DNA of 64,000 nt, taken from contig NZ_JAJNMU010000019.1 of assembly GCF_022458865.1 (NCBI RefSeq), positions 124,001 to 188,000 on the forward strand, given 5' to 3'. Below are positions 17,789 through 27,056 of this stretch, piece after piece. Within the stretch, counting starts at the first letter, position 1. Each line of letters starts with the position of its first letter. This DNA is from Paenibacillus periandrae. GTDB taxonomy: Bacteria; Bacillota; Bacilli; Paenibacillales; NBRC-103111. The notes beneath the pieces are model-generated. The model was not told the origin of the DNA. It was given only the letters and a program-made list of their open reading frames with translations, and did no database searches. The position numbers and the translations under genes were made by a program.

Positions 17789-19825
17789 ATGTTTGGTAAC
17801 AAAAAAGCTAACGATGACCCCCATCAGCAGGAAGCAGCCAAGAGAAGTCACTTTACATTTAGGGTTAATCTGATCTTTTTCTGCACGTTTTTCTTTTTTT
17901 CCATTCTGATTGTCAGACTTGCCGTACTGCAGTTTGTTGAAGGCAGCCAGCTGAAGGCGGAAGAAGCCAATACCACCAAGATGGATACACCGATAGGTCC
18001 GATTCGTGGCAATATCTATGATCGGGGCGGGGCGCCGCTCGCTTTTACCTCGTCAACCCAATCGCTATATTTCCGTATGGAATCCGATCAAAAGAAAGAC
18101 GATGTCATTACGCTCGCCCGTAAATTAGAGGAAATATTCAAGGAGCATGGGACTCCGCCCAATAATGTGCTGGGTGCAGCTGAAATCATTAAGGAGATGG
18201 ATGTCGGTTACGATCTGGACAAGAATACGACGACAGCTCCGAGCTACTCCTTTGTTCCCCGGCGGCTCAAATCCGGCTTATCTAATGATGAAATCGCATA
18301 TATACTGGAACGCCGAGATGAATTGAAATGGCTTGAGATTATGGAGGAAAGTATTCGTACTTACGACAACGGTCCCATTGCAGCGCAGCTGATCGGATAT
18401 ATGAGACCCTTTTCCACGGCAAGAGAGCCGAACAATGGGCTGCCCTTCTATAAGAACAAAGATAATACCAAAGGCTATCTAGACACCGAGTATGTCGGAT
18501 ATGACGGTATCGAGCTTATGTATCAGGAGGAGCTCCGCGGTAAAAATGGATCTAAAACATACCCGGTGAATGCCTCGCAAAAAATTATCGGCAAAGTGTC
18601 GGTCAAGGCTCCTGAAAAAGGAAACAATTTGTATTTAACGATTAACAAAAATGTTCAGGAGGTTGCCGAGCAGGCCATTATCGATCAGCTCGCGGCTGCC
18701 AAGTCAACGTCCAATCGTTCTGCTTCCGCCCCGAATGCAAGGGCTGGTTATGCAGTCGCAATAGAAGTGGAAACAGGCAAGGTCGTGACGATGGCCAGCA
18801 TGCCGGATTATGATCCTAACATATGGAACGGGGTTGTGTTGACCAGCGAGTACAACCGGATCCAGCCTTTTATTAATAATGGTACGATTACAAGCGCCTT
18901 TCCGGATTATCCGCCAGCCGAGCTCAAAAATCATCCAACCTCGGTTGTATATGTCGGATCGATCATTAAGCCGTTATCCGTGTTGATTGGATTAAATGAA
19001 GGGCTGTTTGGAGTTGACACGCTTTATAATGACACGGGTGAGTATACGTATGGTAAGGACAATGGATCGAAGCTGACGAATTCTGACAGGGCTTCCTATG
19101 GGTATATTAATGCTGCCGATGCGATCTGGCATTCCTCCAATACGTTCATGTCAGCGATGGTTGGCTATAAGCTGCATCAAAAGTATGGAAGCCAATCTGC
19201 TGATATTTGGGAATCGTATCTAAACAAATTCGGTCTCGGTGTGACCAGTGGCAGCGGCTTGCCAAGAGAAAATGCGGGTATCAGCGAGTTTAAAACGAAT
19301 GAGAAGGAATCGATGCAATCCAGAATGGTATTTGCTTCATGGGGTCAGAATGAAAAATATACAACGATGCAGATGGCCCAATATGCCGCTACCCTCGCAA
19401 GCAGAGGCAAGAAGATGAAGCCGCTTCTAGTTGATAAAATCGAAACCTATGAAGGTCAACCGGTGCAGACGATGGAGCCTGTCGTGATGGAGGAAACTAC
19501 CTTCCCCAAACCGTATTGGGATTCGGTCATTAAAGGGATGGAAAAGGTGTTTGTAACAGGCTTTGACGGATTTCCATATCCTTATGCCCGTAAAACAGGA
19601 ACCTCTACACAATCCGTAGGAGGCAAGCTGATTGATAATGCCGTATTTATTGCGTTCGCTCCAGTAGATAAACCAAAGCTTGCGATCGCTGTCGTAGTTC
19701 CTGAAGGTGGCTTTGGCTCGTGGAATGCCGCTCCGATTGCACGCAAAATTTTTGATGCCTATGATCAGTATTATGGCTTGGATGGTGTGCCCAAAGGGGC
19801 CAAAGGCACAGCGGGAGCGCCATAG
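17789..19825 (+). CDS. Class B penicillin-binding protein (transpeptidase)
   Basis: A 678-residue bitopic membrane protein with one N-terminal helix (FRVNLIFFCTFFFFSILIV), a PBP dimerisation domain (GPIRGNIYDRGG) and a C-terminal transpeptidase domain. All three catalytic motifs are intact: SIIK with nucleophile Ser391, SSN at 449-451, and KTG at 602-604. It cross-links peptidoglycan outside the membrane; no transglycosylase domain is present. Length and layout fit PBP2/PbpA or FtsI relatives, but I cannot decide between elongation and division roles. It is the last gene of the envelope run that starts at 15916 and is closed by a terminator at 19848. Confidence 0.88.
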   Translation: MFGNKKANDDPHQQEAAKRSHFTFRVNLIFFCTFFFFSILIVRLAVLQFVEGSQLKAEEANTTKMDTPIGPIRGNIYDRGGAPLAFTSSTQSLYFRMESDQKKDDVITLARKLEEIFKEHGTPPNNVLGAAEIIKEMDVGYDLDKNTTTAPSYSFVPRRLKSGLSNDEIAYILERRDELKWLEIMEESIRTYDNGPIAAQLIGYMRPFSTAREPNNGLPFYKNKDNTKGYLDTEYVGYDGIELMYQEELRGKNGSKTYPVNASQKIIGKVSVKAPEKGNNLYLTINKNVQEVAEQAIIDQLAAAKSTSNRSASAPNARAGYAVAIEVETGKVVTMASMPDYDPNIWNGVVLTSEYNRIQPFINNGTITSAFPDYPPAELKNHPTSVVYVGSIIKPLSVLIGLNEGLFGVDTLYNDTGEYTYGKDNGSKLTNSDRASYGYINAADAIWHSSNTFMSAMVGYKLHQKYGSQSADIWESYLNKFGLGVTSGSGLPRENAGISEFKTNEKESMQSRMVFASWGQNEKYTTMQMAQYAATLASRGKKMKPLLVDKIETYEGQPVQTMEPVVMEETTFPKPYWDSVIKGMEKVFVTGFDGFPYPYARKTGTSTQSVGGKLIDNAVFIAFAPVDKPKLAIAVVVPEGGFGSWNAAPIARKIFDAYDQYYGLDGVPKGAKGTAGAP

Positions 19826-19847
19826 CTACGCGTGTATACATGTTCAC

Positions 19848-19877
19848 AGAACCTGTCTGTCATGGGCGGGTTCTTTT
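19848..19877 (+). terminator. Terminator after the PBP gene
   Basis: Stem AGAACC / GGTTCT with a loop of about 15 nt, followed by TTTT. Moderate stability. Confidence 0.65.
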
Positions 19878-19907
19878 GGTGTAACCTTACGGATTTTGCT
19901 AAGAATA

Positions 19908-19916
19908 TGCTATACT
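19908..19916 (+). promoter_or_regulatory. Extended -10 promoter of asnB
   Basis: TGCTATACT forms an extended -10 (TGn plus TATACT) about 65 nt before the asnB start; no strong -35 is visible. It lies downstream of the PBP terminator, so asnB probably has its own transcript. Confidence 0.5.
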
Positions 19917-19981
19917 AAAATATCGAATAAATCGAATGATAGTTAACGTTGCCGTTGTACACTTGAGGAGGAAATGAAGAC

Positions 19982-21859
19982 ATGTGCGGGATTACCGGAG
20001 CAATGTATTTTGAAGATAGGGAACCGTCTCAATCGATGCTGAAAGCAATGACGGATTGTATCGTGCATCGCGGGCCCAATGATTTTGGATTTTGGGGTGA
20101 GAACCGGATTGGACTGGGCTTTCGCCGGCTGTCCATAATTGACATTAAGGAAGGTCACCAGCCTCTGTCCAATGAGGACGATACGGTATGGATTGTTTTT
20201 AACGGGGAGATTTATAATTATAAATATTTACGCAGCTCGCTTCAAGAGAAGGGGCATGTGTTCAAAACACATAGTGATACCGAGGTTATCGTTCATATGT
20301 ACGAGGAGTTCGGGGAGGAATGTGTGAAGCATCTTCGCGGGATGTTTGGATTTGTGATCTGGGATCGCAAAAAGAAGCGTCTGTTTGGTGCTCGTGATCA
20401 TTTTGGGATCAAGCCCTTTTATTATTTCAAGAACAGCAGGCAGTTTTTGTTTGGATCGGAAATTAAAAGCTTGCTGGCTGCAGGCGGCATGGACCGCTCC
20501 ATACGTACGGAGAGCTTGCTTAATTATTTGACCTTTCAATACGTACCGGAGCCGGATACCATGTTTAATGATATTCAAAAGCTGCCACCAGGACATTATA
20601 TTTCCATCAGTTATGATGGACAGATGGAGATCAGTCGTTACTGGGACCCGATGTTTGAGCCTGAAGAACGTGCTTTTGAGGATTATGTCGAGCAGATTCG
20701 CGAAGGCTTGAAGGATTCCGTTATTCATCATATGCAAAGTGATGTTGAGCGCGGCTGTTTCTTGTCCAGTGGCATTGATTCTACGGCAATAGCCACTCAC
20801 ATGCGTTCGATTGAGCCGATCCGCACGTTTTCCGTCGGCTTTGAGGGTGCCAACAATGAAACCGAAATTGCCCGTCAGACAGCAAAAGCGTTGGATACCG
20901 AGCATTTTTCGAAAATTATTACGCAAAAGGATTTTTTCGATGTGCTGCCCAAGGCGGTGTGGCATCAGGATGAGCCGGTAGCTGATCCTTCGGCTATCGC
21001 TTTGTATCATGTTGCGCAGCTGGCACGCGAACAGGTTACCGTTGTTCTATCCGGTGAAGGTGCGGACGAGCTGTTTGGCGGTTACCGAATTTATAATGAA
21101 CCGAATTCGCTGCGTTCGCTTGACCGTCTGCCAATGGGCTTGAAGCGGATGCTGCACGCTGTGGCAAGAATGCTGCCTCATGGGGTATACGGGAGAAACT
21201 TTGTGCTTCGTGGTACGACACCGCTGGAACAGAGATTTCTGGGAAATGCGAAGATTTTCACGGAGGATATGAAATCTGAGGTTGTGCGCATGGATCAGGA
21301 AATGCTGCGCAGCTACCGTAACCCATGGCAGATTGCTGAACAGTACTATGCCAAAACAAGACATCAGGATCCGGTCACACGGATGCAATATATCGATATG
21401 AATCTGTGGCTGCCGGGCGATATTTTGATGAAAGCTGATAAAATGACGATGGCCCATTCGCTGGAGCTGCGTGTGCCTTTTCTGGATGTAGAGCTGTATG
21501 AGGTCGCTCGTAAAATCCCGGCACGTTATCGAATAGCGGAAGGCACGACCAAATACATTTTCCGCAAAGCGATGGAAGGGATCATTCCTGATTTTATTCT
21601 TAACCGTCCGAAGCTTGGATTTCCGGTACCGATGCGTGATTGGCTGAAAGGCAATCAGGGCAAAGTGATGCTGGAGCAGATTGAAGCCAGCGGTATTGAG
21701 GATTACATTAACATGGGTACGATTCGTAACATGGTAGCCAAACACCAGAGTGGACAAGGTGATTATGCAAGACGTTTGTGGACCGTCTATATGTTTGCCT
21801 TATGGCATGTAACGTATATGCAGGACCTGCCTAAGCCTTCTGTAGCCGCGGCACTGTAG
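19982..21859 (+). CDS. asnB: Asparagine synthase, glutamine-hydrolysing
   Basis: AsnB makes asparagine from aspartate, ATP and glutamine. Of the 625 residues, the N-terminal half is a class II glutamine amidotransferase starting MCGITG, where Cys2 becomes the N-terminal nucleophile; HRGPNDFG and FNGEIYNY are further signatures. The C-terminal half is the synthetase with a PP-loop (FLSSGIDST) and SGEGADELFGGY. Length matches the Bacillus AsnB/AsnO type. A GAGGAGG site precedes the ATG. The HAD phosphatase gene follows after 19 nt and may be co-transcribed. Confidence 0.93.
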   Translation: MCGITGAMYFEDREPSQSMLKAMTDCIVHRGPNDFGFWGENRIGLGFRRLSIIDIKEGHQPLSNEDDTVWIVFNGEIYNYKYLRSSLQEKGHVFKTHSDTEVIVHMYEEFGEECVKHLRGMFGFVIWDRKKKRLFGARDHFGIKPFYYFKNSRQFLFGSEIKSLLAAGGMDRSIRTESLLNYLTFQYVPEPDTMFNDIQKLPPGHYISISYDGQMEISRYWDPMFEPEERAFEDYVEQIREGLKDSVIHHMQSDVERGCFLSSGIDSTAIATHMRSIEPIRTFSVGFEGANNETEIARQTAKALDTEHFSKIITQKDFFDVLPKAVWHQDEPVADPSAIALYHVAQLAREQVTVVLSGEGADELFGGYRIYNEPNSLRSLDRLPMGLKRMLHAVARMLPHGVYGRNFVLRGTTPLEQRFLGNAKIFTEDMKSEVVRMDQEMLRSYRNPWQIAEQYYAKTRHQDPVTRMQYIDMNLWLPGDILMKADKMTMAHSLELRVPFLDVELYEVARKIPARYRIAEGTTKYIFRKAMEGIIPDFILNRPKLGFPVPMRDWLKGNQGKVMLEQIEASGIEDYINMGTIRNMVAKHQSGQGDYARRLWTVYMFALWHVTYMQDLPKPSVAAAL

Positions 21860-21878
21860 AGAGAGGGGACTTGAACGC

Positions 21879-22622
21879 ATGAATAAGGGAAATTACAAGC
21901 TTATTGCTTTGGACATGGATGGAACCTTGCTGACGGAGGATAAAAAAGTATCCGCGGAAAACCGTGCAGCGATCCAGGCTGCCGAGCAGGCCGGAATCAA
22001 GGTAATGTTCGCAACCGGACGAGGGATTCAGAATGTGGAAGCTTATATTGAGGACTTAAAGCTGGAAGCACCGATTGTTACCGTAAATGGAGGCGAGGTC
22101 TGGTCAGCACCAGGCAAGCTGCACAGCCGCGCACTGCTGGAGCCTGCTCTTATCAAAGAAATGCATGCACTGGCGATTGAATATGATACGTGGTTTTGGG
22201 CTTATGCGGTTGGTGATATTTATAATAAGGAACGATGGGTAGAGCAGGTGGATGCCAGACAATGGCTGAAGTTTGGGTATTATTATGAGGATGCTGCCTG
22301 TCTGCAGGCTATTCGTACCAAGCTGGATTCATGGGGCGTGTTTGAGATTACAAATTCGCATCCGGCGAACCTGGAGTTAAATCCCAAAGGAATTCATAAA
22401 GCGAGCGGTGTCCGACAAGTATGTGAAATGTTCGGCTATGACATGTCGCAGGTAATAGCGATGGGAGACAGCCAGAATGATATTTCGATGATTCGCGAGT
22501 GCGGACTGGGTGTCGCGATGGGCAACGCACAGGAAGAGGTCAAAGCGCTGGCAGATGTAATCACAACAAGCAATGAGGAGCACGGTGTGGCACGGATTAT
22601 TGAGCAATATATTTTATCTTAA
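21879..22622 (+). CDS. Cof-type HAD-superfamily phosphatase
   Basis: A 247-residue cytoplasmic hydrolase with the HAD motifs: motif I DMDGTLL (nucleophile Asp and acid/base Asp), motif II TGR, a Cof-type cap domain in the middle, a Lys around NPKGIHK and motif IV GDSQNDISM. Members dephosphorylate small sugar phosphates, flavin or cofactor phosphates; the substrate here is not predictable. It follows asnB by 19 nt, probably in the same transcript. Confidence 0.88.
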   Translation: MNKGNYKLIALDMDGTLLTEDKKVSAENRAAIQAAEQAGIKVMFATGRGIQNVEAYIEDLKLEAPIVTVNGGEVWSAPGKLHSRALLEPALIKEMHALAIEYDTWFWAYAVGDIYNKERWVEQVDARQWLKFGYYYEDAACLQAIRTKLDSWGVFEITNSHPANLELNPKGIHKASGVRQVCEMFGYDMSQVIAMGDSQNDISMIRECGLGVAMGNAQEEVKALADVITTSNEEHGVARIIEQYILS

Positions 22623-22659
22623 GTATGCGAAGTAAGCAGCTCACAGGAGGTTTCCACCC

Positions 22660-23139
22660 ATGCTTATAACGGCTTGGATTATCGTCATTCTCTTGTTTAT
22701 AATCGGCATGATCGGCGCCGTTTATCCGATTTTTCCGGGCGCGATAGCGATTTTTGCGGCATTTTTTGTGTATGGCTGGATGGTCAGCTTTGAGCCCTTC
22801 GGTATATGGTTTTGGGTCATTCAATCGACGATTTTCGTAGGTTTGATTGTTGCAGATTATGCGGTCAGCGCGCTCGGGGTGAAGAGGTTTGGCGGGAATA
22901 AGGCTTCTGTCATCGGGAGTATGATCGGTTTGATTGTGGGTCCTTTTGTCATTCCTGTCGTTGGTTTAATCGTGGGCCCGTTTCTCGGGGCCGTTATCGG
23001 AGAACTTATCATAGGTACAGAAACCAAGCAGGCATTCCGGGCCGGCCTTGGTGCTCTGATCGGATTGCTTTCAAGTGTTGTGGTGAAAGTGGTTTTGCAG
23101 GCTTTAATGATCATATTATTTTTTATTTGGGTGCTGTAA
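22660..23139 (+). CDS. DUF456 family membrane protein
   Basis: This 159-residue, very hydrophobic protein has about four to five membrane helices and glycine-rich turns (GSMIGLIVGPFVIP, GPFLGAVIGELI) typical of DUF456 proteins. An AGGAGG site precedes the ATG. The family has no established biochemical function; the glycine-zipper-like helices suggest tight packing or oligomerisation. It lies between the HAD phosphatase and the flippase gene with short gaps. Confidence 0.75.
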   Translation: MLITAWIIVILLFIIGMIGAVYPIFPGAIAIFAAFFVYGWMVSFEPFGIWFWVIQSTIFVGLIVADYAVSALGVKRFGGNKASVIGSMIGLIVGPFVIPVVGLIVGPFLGAVIGELIIGTETKQAFRAGLGALIGLLSSVVVKVVLQALMIILFFIWVL

Positions 23140-23209
23140 GGATACGTTCAAGCCTGATTCGGCAGGCTGACGAGTATACAGGCAATCAGGCAGGGAGTAG
23201 GGAACAAAA

Positions 23210-24892
23210 GTGGCAAAGGATTCACTGGTAAAAGGAACGCTCATCTTAACCTTGGCTGCGCTTGTTGCAAGAGCACTTGGTGTTGTTCAGAGGGTTCCGC
23301 TAATTGCTTTATTGGGAGACATCGGGATGGCGAGCTATGGAATCGCCTTTAACATCTACTCGATGCTGCTGGTTGTTGCGACAGCAGGTATTCCAAGTGC
23401 GCTCAGTAAAATGATTTCCGAACGGACGGAGCTTGGGCTTTATGCGGAAGCAGGTCGTATTTATCGTGCTGCCATAGCGTTCGCTGTAGGGGCGGGAGTG
23501 GTCATGACCGTATTCCTCTACGTTTTTGCGCCTTATTACGCTAATATGACATTGAATCCGCAGGCAGCGCTGCCGATTCGTACCTTAGCGCCTGCGCTGC
23601 TGCTGTTTCCGTTAATTGCCATTATGCGCGGCTATTTTCAAGGCAGACGGATGATGATGCCTAATGGTTTATCACAAATTGTAGAGCAAATATTCCGTGT
23701 CGCTGCATCAGTCCTGCTGGCTTACTTATTGCTCGCGCATAGCTTGGATTGGGCTGTTGCAGGTGCTTCATTCGGAGGAGTAATCGGCAGTCTGGCGGCG
23801 GTAGCGGTCATGATTTATTATGCGCTCAGACTGCGTCGCAATGATCGTTCGGAAGGTTTAGGGCGATCGGAGCAAGCAGGTGCCTCTCAGTTGGAGACTA
23901 AGACAGCTTCAAGTCCGCTTGCGTTCAAAACGATTTATGGGCAGCTGTTCAAGCTATCGATACCTATCGTCATCTTTTCCTTAACCGTTACTTTGGTATA
24001 TACGATTGATTCCTCGATTGTGACCTTGCTCTTGAAGGATCAGATCGGAGAAGCCAGTGCGCAGGAGATACTTGGAATACTGGTCGGGCGTGCCCAATCA
24101 CTGGCGGGGATACCTATCATATTGGCGATAGCGCTCAGCCAGTCGGTGGTGCCGATCATTTCTTCCGCATATTCCAAAAAAGATATGGTACAGGTAGGCG
24201 AACAGACGGGTAAGGTGATGCAGCTATCGATTTTAAGTGGTTTACCGATGGTGCTTGTTATTTGCTTGGCAGCAGGTCCCTTAAACGGTTTTATTTTTGG
24301 TAACTTACAGCATTCCGCTATCGTTGATACGTATGCGGCACCGATGATCATCGTATTAACGATCAGCTCGATATTTCAGATTGTCATGCAAACCTCCGGT
24401 GCTGTATTGATGGGGATGGGTAAAATGCGTCCTCTCGTCCTGCACGTAATAGCAGGTATTGCCATCAAGCTGTTGGCCAGCCTGGCGCTTGCGCCTTGGC
24501 TTGGGATTTATGGAATTATCGCGGCTACTTGTCTTTGTTTTATAGCGATGACCGTGCTCAATTTGTGGGTGCTCCGCAAAGAAGTTACGTTTCTCGTACT
24601 GGGCGCTCGCCGCTGGTTGGGTGTGGCGGTGACGACGCTACTGATCGTGCTCATTGGCATTGGACTAAGCAGTATTGTTCATGCATATATCGGGCCTTAC
24701 AGCCAGCCTCGTTTGGCTCCCTTTATTCAGGCCTTTATCTTGTGTGCAGTTACGGCGGGAGCCTATCCTGTACTGCTGATGTTAACCAAAACAGTAAGTG
24801 TTTCGGATTTACACCAAATGCCGCGTCCTATTCAACGTTTGGTGGGTCGGGTAGCCCCGAAGCTGATGAATAGAAGCAGCAGTAAGCATTGA
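23210..24892 (+). CDS. MurJ/SpoVB-type polysaccharide or lipid II flippase
   Basis: A 560-residue membrane protein of the MOP exporter superfamily with about 14 helices. The N-terminus (GTLILTLAALVARALG) and the segment RGYFQGRRMMMPNGLSQIVEQ match the SpoVB/YtgP/MurJ branch, where YtgP flips lipid II and SpoVB acts in spore cortex formation (family knowledge). Which of the two this is cannot be settled from sequence alone. GTG start at 23210. The stop codon lies inside the stem of the terminator at 24886, so gene and terminator overlap. Confidence 0.82.
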   Translation: MAKDSLVKGTLILTLAALVARALGVVQRVPLIALLGDIGMASYGIAFNIYSMLLVVATAGIPSALSKMISERTELGLYAEAGRIYRAAIAFAVGAGVVMTVFLYVFAPYYANMTLNPQAALPIRTLAPALLLFPLIAIMRGYFQGRRMMMPNGLSQIVEQIFRVAASVLLAYLLLAHSLDWAVAGASFGGVIGSLAAVAVMIYYALRLRRNDRSEGLGRSEQAGASQLETKTASSPLAFKTIYGQLFKLSIPIVIFSLTVTLVYTIDSSIVTLLLKDQIGEASAQEILGILVGRAQSLAGIPIILAIALSQSVVPIISSAYSKKDMVQVGEQTGKVMQLSILSGLPMVLVICLAAGPLNGFIFGNLQHSAIVDTYAAPMIIVLTISSIFQIVMQTSGAVLMGMGKMRPLVLHVIAGIAIKLLASLALAPWLGIYGIIAATCLCFIAMTVLNLWVLRKEVTFLVLGARRWLGVAVTTLLIVLIGIGLSSIVHAYIGPYSQPRLAPFIQAFILCAVTAGAYPVLLMLTKTVSVSDLHQMPRPIQRLVGRVAPKLMNRSSSKH

Positions 24893-24912
24893 CTCCGCGT
24901 CAGTGCTTTTTT
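24886..24912 (+). terminator. Terminator overlapping the flippase stop codon
   Basis: Stem GCATTGAC / GTCAGTGC (one G-T pair), loop TCCGC, then six T residues. The TGA stop of the flippase gene is part of the stem. Confidence 0.85.
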
Positions 24913-24999
24913 CTTTGGTAACAAAAAAAGGAACCTGTTGTGGTGACAAGATCCTTCATAATGTTCAGCTTTCAGTACGATGTAATCAGCCACGACTGT

Positions 25000-25443
25000 T
25001 TAACTTGGCATAATGAGCATCAAGCCATAGGCTGCGGCAGTTGTCAGTACGGCACTCCAGAAGATGATGCCAACACCCATCCACAGCAGCAGTTTGCGGG
25101 GCTCAGCGTTGAACGAAATCCCGATTGCGGCTCCCAGTGGAGAGCCTGTTAGCAAAGGTGATAAGAAACCGAGTCCGATAATCCCATAACGATTCCAGAT
25201 ACGGCCCATGCGGCTGTTTTTTCCATTTTTGTTTTTCTGAAAACGCCGTATCAACCATTCCCGCAGGGAACTCCCAAAAAATATAATGATCAACGCGCTG
25301 AGCCATGATCCGAGTCCGCTTAATATACCTGTTGTGACCGGATGGAGTTGTAGAGTAAATCCTAATGGAATTGCCAGCCATAGCTCTAACATGCCGGAAC
25401 CCAGGACAGAAATCCACGAAAAAATTTGATTCACAAATCTCAC
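25000..25443 (-). CDS. Small multidrug export (COG2426-type) membrane protein
   Basis: A 147-residue protein with three to four hydrophobic segments and the family-like features ELWLAIPLG near the N-terminus and PLLTGSPLGAAIG in the second half. The name small multidrug exporter comes from the Pfam family; transport has rarely been shown directly. GTG start at 25443, with a second possible GTG three codons downstream. It stands alone between the flippase terminator and the divergent oxidoreductase gene. Confidence 0.7.
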   Translation of the reverse strand: MRFVNQIFSWISVLGSGMLELWLAIPLGFTLQLHPVTTGILSGLGSWLSALIIIFFGSSLREWLIRRFQKNKNGKNSRMGRIWNRYGIIGLGFLSPLLTGSPLGAAIGISFNAEPRKLLLWMGVGIIFWSAVLTTAAAYGLMLIMPS

Positions 25444-25727
25444 CCACTTCCCATGTCAATTTGATTCTTGCTTCCCCTATTTACACATACGTACAAGCCA
25501 CCGATTGGTCTCGTATGATTCCCTTGTATTGGACAGTTAATTTTAGCAGATCATATGACGATTTGCACGAAAATGGACCAACTTTGCCGGATTAACCGAT
25601 AGATCTATAGGCAGTCATCTGCTTCTTTTGAGTCAAAAAGGCTCAAAATGGACAAATAATATAGTAGCGAGCTTTACGTGACCGGTTTGTTACAAACCAA
25701 ATGGATTCATAGGAAGGGATGGTTGAT

Positions 25728-26876
25728 ATGGGTGATCAACAAATAAGAATCGGATTGGTTGGGTATAAATTTATGGGCAAAGCACATAGTCATGCTTATC
25801 GTGACCTGCCGTTTTTTTTCGATCTGCCGGCCGTCCCTGTCATGCAGGCGATCTCTGGTCGGGATGAGGATGGCGTTAACGCAGCGGCTGACAAGCTGGG
25901 CTGGGCCTCTCATGAAAATGATTGGCGAGCCTTGATTCAGCGGGATGATATTGATGTCATCGATATTGTAACCCCTAACCATACACATGCAGAAATCGCG
26001 ATTGCCGCTTTGGAAGCTGGGAAACATGTATTGTGCGAAAAGCCGCTGGCGATTAGTGTAGATGAGGCCAAGCAAATGCTGGCAGCCGCTCGCAAATCAG
26101 GCAAGGTTCATATGATTTGTCATAATTATCGCTTCTCACCGGCTGTACAATTTGCCAAGAAGCTCATACGTGAAGGTCGCCTTGGCCGCATTTATCACTT
26201 CAGAGGCTTGTATTTACAGGATTGGCTTATGGACCCTGACAGTCCGCTTGAATGGCGGATGCGCAAGGAGGAGAGCGGCTCTGGCAGTCATGGTGACTTA
26301 GCCTCGCATATGATTGATTTGGCGCGTTTTCTTGTCGGAGATATCGACGAGGTAGTGGGCACGCTGGAAACCTTTATTGGTGCCCGACCGCTGCCTGAAC
26401 AGGAAGCCCCGGAGAAAGTAACGGAGATGGGTGAGGTTGACGTCGATGATGCCTCCGCATTTATAGCCCGCTTTAAGAATGGGGCGATCGGAACATTTGA
26501 GGCTACGCGCTTTGCTGGTGGCAACCGCAATGGCAATCGTTTTGAAATCAATGGCGAACGCGGCTCGATACGCTGGGATTTGGAAAACATGAACGTATTG
26601 GAAGTATATTTAAAGGATGATGAGCCGGGTCTGCAAGGCTTTCGAACGATCACTTGTACGGAAATGGAGCATCCTTATGGGAACATTTATTGGGCGCCCG
26701 GCCACAATATAGGTTATGAGCATACCTTTTTGGGCTTAATGCGTGAGTTTTTAAATGGCATTGCTACAGGTCGCTGTCCTCAACCGAGCTTTGCCGATGG
26801 GCTTCAGAATCAGATGGTGCTGGAGGCCGTCGAGAAATCAAGCCGCAGCCGACAGTGGGTATCTGTAGACGGGTAA
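25728..26876 (+). CDS. Gfo/Idh/MocA family oxidoreductase
   Basis: A 382-residue NAD(P)-dependent dehydrogenase. The Rossmann fingerprint is near the N-terminus (GLVGYKFMGKAHSHAY, a variant of GxGxxG), followed by DVIDIVTPN and the conserved CEKPLA motif whose Lys contributes to catalysis; the C-terminal half is the sugar-binding beta-sheet domain. Members oxidise or reduce sugars, inositols and similar polyols; the substrate is unknown. I use the ATG at 25728, which is 10 nt from AGGAAGG; the ATG at 25719 is too close to that site. A strong terminator follows at 26936. Confidence 0.85.
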   Translation: MGDQQIRIGLVGYKFMGKAHSHAYRDLPFFFDLPAVPVMQAISGRDEDGVNAAADKLGWASHENDWRALIQRDDIDVIDIVTPNHTHAEIAIAALEAGKHVLCEKPLAISVDEAKQMLAAARKSGKVHMICHNYRFSPAVQFAKKLIREGRLGRIYHFRGLYLQDWLMDPDSPLEWRMRKEESGSGSHGDLASHMIDLARFLVGDIDEVVGTLETFIGARPLPEQEAPEKVTEMGEVDVDDASAFIARFKNGAIGTFEATRFAGGNRNGNRFEINGERGSIRWDLENMNVLEVYLKDDEPGLQGFRTITCTEMEHPYGNIYWAPGHNIGYEHTFLGLMREFLNGIATGRCPQPSFADGLQNQMVLEAVEKSSRSRQWVSVDG

Positions 26877-26935
26877 AATGAGCCATTCTAGTGATGGGAA
26901 CGAACGAAGAAGCTCCTCCAATCGACTATCATAAT

Positions 26936-26975
26936 GAAGCCTCCAGATCCACTGTCTTAGTGGGGTGGAGGCTTC
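26936..26975. terminator. Bidirectional terminator between convergent genes
   Basis: Perfect 10-bp stem GAAGCCTCCA / TGGAGGCTTC, loop of 20 nt that can pair further, followed by ATTTGTTT. It separates the oxidoreductase from the - strand PstS-like gene. Confidence 0.8.
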
Positions 26976-27056
26976 ATTTGTTTGCATAAGCTGGGGAAGT
27001 GCGATACGGATTTGACCTTTTGCACAACGACGTAATTTGCTCTGTCAATGACTTAT

